A stretch of DNA of 17,299 bases from Halieaceae bacterium (GTDB lineage Bacteria > Pseudomonadota > Gammaproteobacteria > Pseudomonadales > Halieaceae), in NCBI GenBank assembly GCA_002683395.1, contig NYTG01000079.1:1-17299 (forward strand), read 5' to 3'. Position 1 is the first letter of the stretch; each line of letters begins with the position of its first letter. The notes beneath the pieces were generated by a model. It had not been told where the DNA came from. It was given only the letters and a program-made list of their open reading frames with translations, and did no database searches. Below, piece by piece: positions 7,050 to 13,702 of the stretch. Position numbers and translations under genes: made by a program.

Positions 7050-8661
7050 AGAAGTCATCCTCTGGCACGGTATTGGGCTTGCGCAGATCGCGTAAAATTT
7101 CTCGCGCCGCGTTGGCGCCGCACGCCGATGAGACGCCGCCGCCCGGATGGGTGGACGAACCACACATATACATCTTTTTTAACGGCATGCGGGATTGCCC
7201 GTAGCCGGGAAACGGCCGATTAAAAAGCAGCTGATCTATTGTCAGCTCACCTTGAAAAATATTGCCTTCGGTGAGGCCAATCTCGTTCTCGATCTCATGC
7301 GGCGTCCGAACCTCGGCATGCACTACAAGATCCTTGAATCCCGGCGCATAACGTTCAATCTTGTCGATAACGGTTGCGCCAAACGCATCACGCTTTTCAG
7401 GCGTCCAGTCTCCGTCGGCTAGCGTTGGCGGACAATACTGAATGAACGTCGACATCCAGTGGCAGCCCGGTGGCGCCACAGTGGGGTCCCAAGCCGACGG
7501 AATCACGGCCTCTATGAACGGATCATCTGACCAGCGTCCGCGCTTCCAGCAATCATAGGCGCGCTCCATTGTCTCCATGGAACCCGTAAAACCTTGTCCG
7601 CCGCGATTGATATACCGATTGTCAGGCACATGTGTGAACGTGGGCATGCCGGACAGCGCAATGTTGACCTTGCCCGACGACCCGCGAATCTTGAAATTTT
7701 TAGCACGCTCGTAAATACCTTCCGGCAGGTCCCCGCGATCCATAATCTTGGTAAAGGTCCGTTTAGCGTCAAGGTTAGAGACCACGATATCGGCCAACAC
7801 CTCGTCACCGTTCTCAAGCGCTACACCAACCGTGGCACCGTTCTTGACCAAAATTTGATGCACCGGCGCCTCAGTGCGAATCTCTCCGCCATGCTCTTTT
7901 AACGCCCCCGCCAGAGCGCGCGAAATAGCGCCCATGCCACCTCTGGCAAGACCCCAAGCGCCCACATTACCGTCGACGTCGCCCATGACGTGATGCAGCA
8001 AGATATAAGCAGAACCGGGTGAATAAACGCCCAGAGCCGTGCCGATAATGCCCGGGCTCGCCATGGCGGCTTTGATCAGATCATCGTCAAAGTAGTCATG
8101 CAGAAAATCGGCAGCACTCATTGTGAAGAAGCGAATGTATTCGTAGAGCTCACGCTCGCCAAGGTTCCAGAACTGTTTGGCCATCCAGAGAAGTTCCTGA
8201 ATGTCCCGTGGCTTGAACGAACTGGGATCTGGCGGCGTCCTGAGCAACGTTTTGCGAATCAACTGCGCATATCGACCGAGGTCAGCCTGGAAGCGCGACA
8301 TCGCGTCGGCGTCATGAGGTGAGTGCCGGCGAAGTTCGAGATAGGCCGCCTCCTCGTCGGGATAATCAATCAACACCCGATCACCACGATCACTGAAATT
8401 CACGGTGCCCAGGTAAGGGACCAGCAGTAGGCCATGTCGCGTGAGATCTAGATCGCGATGAATCGACTGCCGCATCATTGAACACACGTAGGAGCAACTG
8501 GAGTAGAACCAACCCTCGTGCATTTCGCGAGTGACAGCGGCACCCCCGATGTAATCGTTTTTCTCCAACACGACGACATCTAAACCAGCCTTGGCTAAAT
8601 AGGCCGCAGCCGTCAGACCATTGTGCCCCGCACCTATGATGATGGCGTCGTAGCGCTTCAT
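7039..8661 (-). CDS. PYROXD2/phytoene-desaturase-like FAD oxidoreductase, paralogue 1
   Basis: This 540-residue flavoprotein belongs to the COG1233 group (phytoene dehydrogenase and related proteins, PYROXD2-like) within the amine-oxidase superfamily. The N-terminal Rossmann motif IIIGAGHNGL runs 7-16, with E33 in the ribose-binding position and IGG at 38-40. The C-terminal FAD-contact motif CGSSTHPGGGVSSACG lies at about 500-515. No signal peptide or membrane helix is visible, so it is probably cytoplasmic. Despite the family name, a carotenoid substrate is unlikely because no crtB or other carotenoid gene is present. Its ATG overlaps the stop of the upstream paralogue by 4 bases (ATGA), and its 3' end overlaps the GcvT-like gene, so the three are probably co-translated. 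A heteromeric complex with the paralogue is plausible. The reaction is unknown; oxidation of a C-N or C-C bond is inferred. Confidence 0.87.
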   Translation of the reverse strand: MKRYDAIIIGAGHNGLTAAAYLAKAGLDVVVLEKNDYIGGAAVTREMHEGWFYSSCSYVCSMMRQSIHRDLDLTRHGLLLVPYLGTVNFSDRGDRVLIDYPDEEAAYLELRRHSPHDADAMSRFQADLGRYAQLIRKTLLRTPPDPSSFKPRDIQELLWMAKQFWNLGERELYEYIRFFTMSAADFLHDYFDDDLIKAAMASPGIIGTALGVYSPGSAYILLHHVMGDVDGNVGAWGLARGGMGAISRALAGALKEHGGEIRTEAPVHQILVKNGATVGVALENGDEVLADIVVSNLDAKRTFTKIMDRGDLPEGIYERAKNFKIRGSSGKVNIALSGMPTFTHVPDNRYINRGGQGFTGSMETMERAYDCWKRGRWSDDPFIEAVIPSAWDPTVAPPGCHWMSTFIQYCPPTLADGDWTPEKRDAFGATVIDKIERYAPGFKDLVVHAEVRTPHEIENEIGLTEGNIFQGELTIDQLLFNRPFPGYGQSRMPLKKMYMCGSSTHPGGGVSSACGANAAREILRDLRKPNTVPEDDFYDE

Positions 8662-10202
8662 GCGAGAATCTCCTTGGCGGCGTTGCGCCCGGGATTTCCG
8701 CTCACGTCACCGGCAGGGTGGCATCCAGCACCACACAAATAGAGCCCAGGAATAGGGGTCGCGTATTGCGCGGCTTCATAGGTAGGTCGCATCATCAAAA
8801 GTTGATCGATAGCGGGCTCGCAATGATGCCAATGACCATTGGTCACGCGGTATTGAGACGCCAGGTCTTGGGGTGTGAGCAGCTCACTGGCGAGCACTAA
8901 TTCCTGAATGCCGGGAGCATAACGCTCAAGCTCCCGCAGCACCGTATTCAGCAATTCATCACGACTACCAGGCGTCCAACCCGATTTAAGGTCATAGGGC
9001 ACATACATCACATTGGCCACCAGCACGTGCTGCCCCTCAGGTGCCAAACCGGGCGCTTGAAGAGAGGGCACTAACACCTCCATTACTGGCGACGCCGGCA
9101 GCTCTTCGTACTTAGCGGCATCCCACGCAAATTCAATGCTGTCCATGGTGGGTGCAACAATGAGTCTTCCATGTGGTGAGTCGAGGCCTTGGAAAGTGGG
9201 TAGCGCCGATAGCGCCAGGTTGACTCTGGCTACGTAACCCCGATTGCGAAGGCGCGAAATACGATTCGTGAATTCAATTTCGAGGTGTTGCGCACCGATC
9301 AGCTTGAGGAACGTTGTCTGCGGATCTGCGCTGGATACCACGCGGTCGCTGAGTAACGTCTCGCCACTTTCCAGCTCGACTCCGGTGCAATGCTGACCGC
9401 TCTCATCGCCTTCGATCTGCACTGTCTTCACGCTACAGTCGGTCCTAATAGTCACCCCGGCCTGAACCGCTGCACTTTCCAGAGCGCGCACCAGCCCTGG
9501 CATACCGTCTTTCGGAATCACATGCTGGCCCGCATCTTTACCCGCCATTCGGTTCAACAAAGTGAGAACGGCTTGGTTGGGCGATCGAGGTGCTAACTGG
9601 GAGCCCACTAGGGCGTCCCAGCACAACGCCGCCTTCAGTCCGTCATCCGAAAAGTGCTCGTCGAGCAAATCGCGCATGGGCAACGTTGCGACACGAAAAA
9701 ACTCCAACATATCGTCCTTACCCAGTAAGCGCAGCTTGAGTCCAAGCTTGCCGAAGGTCAGGAGGTCTGGCAGACCTGTCGCACCCACTCTTGGCATGGT
9801 CCGCTCCCAGAAGGGCGCCAGCGCCGCAGCAAACTTTTTCAGCATAGTGACGTACTTCAAGTACGCTTCGGCGTCACCGTCTGCGGCGCCGGCCAATGAC
9901 TCGCCGTTGATCGACTGAGGGGGAGCAGACAAAGACAGGGGTCTTAGAGGAAGCGGCTCGGGGCCAAATTCCAACCCATGGCTAGCCAAGTCCAAGTCAC
10001 GAATGAGCGAGCGCGGCATCGCGTACAGGGTTTGCGCTAGCGCGGCTTTAAAGCCAGGATGAAACTCCCGCTCAGCCGCCATGCCGCCCAAAGTTGGGCA
10101 GGCCTCGAGCAGTGTTACCCGCTGACCAGCACGCGCCAACAGGATGGCGCAAACCAACCCGTTGTGCCCGCCGCCAATAATGATCGTATCCTGATCCGCC
10201 AT
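8658..10202 (-). CDS. PYROXD2/phytoene-desaturase-like FAD oxidoreductase, paralogue 2
   Basis: This 514-residue flavoprotein of the same COG1233 family is the first gene of the three-gene minus-strand unit. IIIGGGHNGL (7-16), E33 and GG at 39-40 align without a gap to the first 50 residues of paralogue 1, so the two arose by duplication. Its C-terminal FAD motif is LCGAGCHPAGDVSGNPG (from about 489), and the chain stops right after it, without the extra tail of paralogue 1. The middle regions differ strongly, which suggests separate substrates or a catalytic plus structural subunit pair. The ATG at 10202 has AGGCG about 8 bases upstream. Its TGA overlaps the ATG of paralogue 1, a classic translational-coupling arrangement. 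Upstream are 171 bases with no gene, then a membrane-protein gene in the same direction that could share the transcript. Confidence 0.87.
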   Translation of the reverse strand: MADQDTIIIGGGHNGLVCAILLARAGQRVTLLEACPTLGGMAAEREFHPGFKAALAQTLYAMPRSLIRDLDLASHGLEFGPEPLPLRPLSLSAPPQSINGESLAGAADGDAEAYLKYVTMLKKFAAALAPFWERTMPRVGATGLPDLLTFGKLGLKLRLLGKDDMLEFFRVATLPMRDLLDEHFSDDGLKAALCWDALVGSQLAPRSPNQAVLTLLNRMAGKDAGQHVIPKDGMPGLVRALESAAVQAGVTIRTDCSVKTVQIEGDESGQHCTGVELESGETLLSDRVVSSADPQTTFLKLIGAQHLEIEFTNRISRLRNRGYVARVNLALSALPTFQGLDSPHGRLIVAPTMDSIEFAWDAAKYEELPASPVMEVLVPSLQAPGLAPEGQHVLVANVMYVPYDLKSGWTPGSRDELLNTVLRELERYAPGIQELVLASELLTPQDLASQYRVTNGHWHHCEPAIDQLLMMRPTYEAAQYATPIPGLYLCGAGCHPAGDVSGNPGRNAAKEILA

Positions 10203-10259
10203 CTTTTTTCGCCTGTGCTCTCCCGTTCACCCGCGGTATCGCGCCTGCCGCGCGGTCGG

Positions 10260-10281
10260 GCACGGACTCACACACCCGTGC
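10260..10281. promoter_or_regulatory. Inverted repeat upstream of the oxidoreductase/GcvT unit
   Basis: GCACGG (10260-10265) and CCGTGC (10276-10281) are perfect arms around a 10-base spacer, about 60 bases before the first ATG of the minus-strand unit. It could be an operator or leader hairpin. No U-tract follows on the minus strand, so it does not look like a terminator of the upstream gene. The rest of 10203-10373 shows nothing I can name. Confidence 0.25.
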
Positions 10282-10373
10282 ACTGCAACACCTTACCGAC
10301 GATGAAGACATTGCGGCCACTGATCCTATAGGGGACCAACGGCTCGACTGCGCTTCGACTCACGGTGCGCGTA

Positions 10374-11288
10374 TCAGGCAGTAGCGCGATAATGGCGATG
10401 ATTAAGTGAATGATGGCCTGTGGCCACCCAAACGCCCAACGCCATTATGAGTAACGGCGCGAAGGGTTCAAATGGCCAAAAGGGTAGCCACAATTCCAAC
10501 TCGGCGGACCATGCGGGCTCCAATAAGGCGCTCGACAATGCCGGTTGCCATAAATGACCGGAACCCGCCAGTACCAGGGAACACAGCACCACGGTGCCGC
10601 CCAATAAAGACCTTGCCCCGATCTCATGAACCACCACTCGACCCTTCCCCCAAGCCAAGATTCGCAGCGCAAATGCTGTAAAGCCCAGTATATAAAACAG
10701 CACATCAAACCAGTGCTGTGTTTGGTAGTAAAAAACGTTCCACCAATAGACACTGTAGGGATAAGCCCACAGAAAGATCACTCCGCTCAGGTGCAGAAAA
10801 CGCCATTGCTCGGTTGTGATGTGACGCCGAAAAACACCAAACGAGGTCGCAGTCATCGCAACGAGCAATAAATACCCGCTGCTACCCTCAAGTTCGTCAC
10901 GAAGTAGGTAGATCTCTCCGTAGTAGTGTGCCGAGTGGGAGAAGGACACAATAAAAATGAAGGCGCCCTGCCAGGCCATCGCGACAGCAAAGCACAGGCC
11001 TATGTAGCGCCGATTTCGCAGTAACCAACGCGTAAAACGGCTTGGAAAAAGCCGAGCCAAGGCTGAGGTGGCGATGACCAGAAAAATAAATGGCACTGCC
11101 CATCTCACGGAGTACTGGATCATCGCTGACAAATCCTGAGGCGATGAAAAGTCCGCAGATGCCAAACGCAGCATCATAAAAGTGGTGATCACTGCGGAGA
11201 TAACAGCAAACAACCACCACCCATTCGGCCACACTACACGCACTTTGATCTCCTCTTTACTCATGACAGGCTCGACCAAGCCTGCCAT
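10374..11288 (-). CDS. Ferric-reductase-like multi-helix membrane protein
   Basis: This 304-residue membrane protein has about eight hydrophobic segments (near 24-42, 62-80, 96-116, 137-153, 165-185, 193-212, 228-243 and 273-290). The centre resembles the ferric-reductase-like transmembrane domain seen in MsrQ and NADPH-oxidase relatives: RNRRYIGLCFAVAMAWQ at 91-107, then QWRFLHLSGVIFLWAY at 161-176. Such proteins usually bind b-type heme through His pairs in two helices. Here His is seen at 118, 121 and 166, but the expected partners appear replaced (Q107, and no His about 14 residues after H166), so heme binding is doubtful. No FAD/NAD domain is attached. An in-frame ATG at 11264 (MSKEE) is an alternative start; neither start has a clear ribosome binding site. 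It diverges from the small membrane ORF and SpdH-like gene, and precedes the oxidoreductase unit in the same direction. Confidence 0.7.
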   Translation of the reverse strand: MAGLVEPVMSKEEIKVRVVWPNGWWLFAVISAVITTFMMLRLASADFSSPQDLSAMIQYSVRWAVPFIFLVIATSALARLFPSRFTRWLLRNRRYIGLCFAVAMAWQGAFIFIVSFSHSAHYYGEIYLLRDELEGSSGYLLLVAMTATSFGVFRRHITTEQWRFLHLSGVIFLWAYPYSVYWWNVFYYQTQHWFDVLFYILGFTAFALRILAWGKGRVVVHEIGARSLLGGTVVLCSLVLAGSGHLWQPALSSALLEPAWSAELELWLPFWPFEPFAPLLIMALGVWVATGHHSLNHRHYRATA

Positions 11289-11304
11289 GGTGTCAATGTT
11301 GGTT

Positions 11305-11335
11305 GAGGTTAGCTTATGGCAGTGCTAATAACCTC
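11305..11335. promoter_or_regulatory. Inverted repeat between divergent membrane-protein genes
   Basis: GAGGTTAGC (11305-11313) pairs with GCTAATAACCTC (11324-11335): a 7-base outer arm GAGGTTA/TAACCTC or a 5-base inner arm TTAGC/GCTAA, interrupted by 3 extra bases. It sits in the short divergent region between the ferric-reductase-like gene and the small ORF at 11384. It may be an operator or a leader hairpin. Arm length makes pure chance less likely than for the other repeats here. Confidence 0.35.
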
Positions 11336-11383
11336 TCAGCTGGTAGGCTAGTACCTGAGTGAAATCTAGGGAACCCGTGAGCG

Positions 11384-11590
11384 ATGCGTAAATTACATTG
11401 GCTGGTATTTTGGAGTGGAGTCCTTCTGCCCTGGCTGGCAGCGCTCTACCTGCATTATTGGCTCGATCAGAGTGACTCATGGTCACCCGAGCAACCGTAT
11501 CGCGGGCTGATATCAGTGTTAATACTGGCATTGGGTATGGTGATCAGCTTTGTCCTGCATGGCCGCCTAAAGGCAGGCGTGGGAAAATGA
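11384..11590 (+). CDS. Small two-helix membrane protein, hypothetical
   Basis: This 68-residue ORF encodes two clear hydrophobic segments, at about 7-27 (LVFWSGVLLPWLAALYLHYWL) and 41-60, joined by a polar loop that contains Asp, Glu and Ser. Short basic ends suggest N-in/C-in topology. No family is recognised. The ATG at 11384 has AGGGAA roughly 11 bases upstream, a loose ribosome binding site. It lies 96 bases before the SpdH-like gene in the same direction and diverges from the ferric-reductase-like gene, so it could be an accessory membrane subunit. It is short, and only its strongly membrane-like composition argues that it is real. Confidence 0.5.
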   Translation: MRKLHWLVFWSGVLLPWLAALYLHYWLDQSDSWSPEQPYRGLISVLILALGMVISFVLHGRLKAGVGK

Positions 11591-11686
11591 CGACCGCTGT
11601 CTTTCGCGCATTCCCCCATAAGCCGTCTGCTCCAACCTTCGGTGCTCCCACCTGTACTTTCCACATTATTGAAGAACGCGAGAAAA

Positions 11687-13582
11687 ATGAAAAAACCATC
11701 TGACAAACAGCTAGGCATGCACCACACCATTACGCGACGGGATTTCGTGCAGGGCGCAGCCGTCGCCATCGGTGCAGCAGCGCAAGCAGGCACGCTAAGC
11801 TTGTCTCAGACGGCAACCGCGAGTGCCTCAGTCAGCGAAGTTGCTCAGGGCGCGATGCCCGCGGACTACCCACCGATTAAAACCGGCATGCGTGGTTCAC
11901 ATTCAGGCGCCTACGAAATCGCTCATGCACTGGCGCGGGAGGGGGCAGAATTCCCCAAACCCGAGCCAATACAAGAGCACTATGACTTAATTGTGGTCGG
12001 TGCAGGCATTTCGGGGCTCGCGGCCGCTCACTATTACCAACAACAATTCGGGCCTGATGCAAAAATATTATTGCTAGAGAACCACGACGACTTCGGCGGC
12101 CACGCCAAGCGCAACGAGTTTCACCAAAGCGGTGACATGGTGCTGTCACTCGGTGGCACTCATAATCTTGAGTGGTGGAGCTTCAGTGACAACGTCGAGG
12201 CCTTCATGGCTGCCCACGGCGTTGACCCCGAATTGATGCGAAAACAGATGGACTTCGCTTACGGGCGGGACGCCCCCAATAGCCCGGCGATGTGGTTTGA
12301 CCAAGAAACTTATGGGGTTAGCCGACTGGTCACCAACTTCAACCTGTCAGCAAAACTCACCTCAGACGACATCGACAAAATTCCGATTTCAGATGCTGGC
12401 CGGGCCTCACTAAATCGTTTTTATGGAAGCGCACCTCACCTCGAAGACTGGACCGAAGCCGAAGCTGAAGACACTTTGTCCAGCATCAGCTATCCCGATT
12501 TTCTTCGTCAATATGGGGGTTTAACTGAAGACGCGGTGCAACTATTCAACAAAGAGGAACATGGATCATGGGGTTTGGAAATGCGAGCCCTCTCAGCAGC
12601 TGAGGCTATCTGGGAGGGGTACCCAGGCGCCCACCTTTTCGGCGAGGGCTGGAGTGAGGATAGTTTCGGATATCCAGTAGCGATGTGGCCAGACGGTAAT
12701 GCCAGTCTCGCGCGCCTGATGGTCGCAAAGCTGATGCCACATTCGGCCCCGGACGTAACGGCAGATAACGTCGCCATCGCGCGCTTCGATTATTCTGCGC
12801 TGGATCAGAAAGGGGCCGACGTAAGGCTGCGCCTGAATTCAACGGTCATTGGTGTCGAGAATACCGATGAGGGCGTCTCAGTCACCTACGCATCACCCTC
12901 AGGAGCACTCAAAAAAGTCTCAGCTCGACATAGCGTACTGGCCTGCTACCACAGCATTATCCCTCACCTTTGCCCCGCTATGGCTGACACACAGAAAGCT
13001 GCGCTGAAGTATCAGGTCAAATTTCCAATGATTTTGACCAATGTACTGCTTCGCAATAGCGAGGCGCTGGACAAACTTGGCGTTGACGCCGTCGCCTGTC
13101 CCGGCAGGCTACACGCGAGATTATTCCTTTTTAAAGGACTCCATACCGGCGGCTACGAACGCCCTGATAGTGTCGAAGAAGCTGTATCGCTCGTTTTTTG
13201 GGGATCAATTTCACCCCCAGAGAACGCCATTGATCTTCGCAGTCAGCTTAGAGGATCACGTCAGAAGTTACTCGACCTCAGCTTTGAGGACTTTGAACGC
13301 GAGGTGCGGACAGTGCTTGACGGCTTATTGGGCCCAGCGGGCTTCGAGGTGTCAGAGGACATTCTGGCGATCACCGTGAATCGATGGCCACACGGCTATT
13401 CCTATGAATACATGCAGCTATGGGACCCAGAGTGGGCGCCTGGTGAGGCGCCACACGAAATTGGCCGTCAACGGTTCGGCTCTATTGTGATCGCCAACGC
13501 TGACGCAGGCGCCTCAGCCTACACCCACGTCGCCATTGATCAGGCACATCGAGCTGTTGCTGATTTATTGGATGACACTTGA
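11687..13582 (+). CDS. spdH: Tat-exported spermidine dehydrogenase-like flavoprotein (SpdH-like)
   Basis: This 631-residue FAD protein resembles the spermidine dehydrogenase SpdH of Pseudomonas aeruginosa, which cleaves spermidine oxidatively. A twin-arginine signal TRRDFVQGAAVAIGAAAQ starts at residue 16 (RR 17-18), so the folded enzyme should be exported. The conserved mature N-terminus DYPPIKTGMRGSHSG follows, then the Rossmann motif GAGISG (105-110), E131 and DFGGHAKRNEF (135-145). Near the C-terminus NRWPHGYSYEY, then IVIANADAGASAYTHVAI, give the second half of the FAD site. ATG 11687 was chosen because it gives a normal Tat signal; a GTG at 11642 adds 15 residues, and ATG 11717 would start just before the RR. 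The link to PuuA/PuuB earlier in the window supports a polyamine substrate. The gene converges on the amidohydrolase gene, 120 bases away. Substrate specificity among spermidine, spermine and other amines is not certain. Confidence 0.82.
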   Translation: MKKPSDKQLGMHHTITRRDFVQGAAVAIGAAAQAGTLSLSQTATASASVSEVAQGAMPADYPPIKTGMRGSHSGAYEIAHALAREGAEFPKPEPIQEHYDLIVVGAGISGLAAAHYYQQQFGPDAKILLLENHDDFGGHAKRNEFHQSGDMVLSLGGTHNLEWWSFSDNVEAFMAAHGVDPELMRKQMDFAYGRDAPNSPAMWFDQETYGVSRLVTNFNLSAKLTSDDIDKIPISDAGRASLNRFYGSAPHLEDWTEAEAEDTLSSISYPDFLRQYGGLTEDAVQLFNKEEHGSWGLEMRALSAAEAIWEGYPGAHLFGEGWSEDSFGYPVAMWPDGNASLARLMVAKLMPHSAPDVTADNVAIARFDYSALDQKGADVRLRLNSTVIGVENTDEGVSVTYASPSGALKKVSARHSVLACYHSIIPHLCPAMADTQKAALKYQVKFPMILTNVLLRNSEALDKLGVDAVACPGRLHARLFLFKGLHTGGYERPDSVEEAVSLVFWGSISPPENAIDLRSQLRGSRQKLLDLSFEDFEREVRTVLDGLLGPAGFEVSEDILAITVNRWPHGYSYEYMQLWDPEWAPGEAPHEIGRQRFGSIVIANADAGASAYTHVAIDQAHRAVADLLDDT

Positions 13583-13702
13583 GTGTCACCAGCGTACCGG
13601 CTATTCAAAGACTGACCCTGTGGTCTACAAAAAAAGTGCGCACGCCGGATACGTTCTGGAGATCGCCCTCCCGAACGAGGCAGCGTGTTCAAACAGCGCA
13701 CA

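Noticed and set aside
7050..7163. N-terminal extension of the GcvT-like protein to 445 residues
   Set aside because: The extension overlaps the upstream flavoprotein gene by 125 bases, is basic and unlike the family; ATG at 7049 has AGAGG at a suitable distance.
8658..10202. Carotenoid (phytoene) desaturase role for the two COG1233 flavoproteins
   Set aside because: No phytoene synthase or other carotenoid gene in the window, and PYROXD2-like members are often not carotenoid enzymes; coupling to a GcvT-like gene points elsewhere.
10203..10373. Small genes in the gap before the oxidoreductase unit
   Set aside because: The open frames here are extensions of shadow frames of the neighbouring genes with no ribosome binding site or domain.
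13583..13702. Terminator between spdH and the amidohydrolase gene
   Set aside because: Only a 4-base GACC/GGTC stem is visible, and the nearby A-run is on the wrong side to serve either gene.
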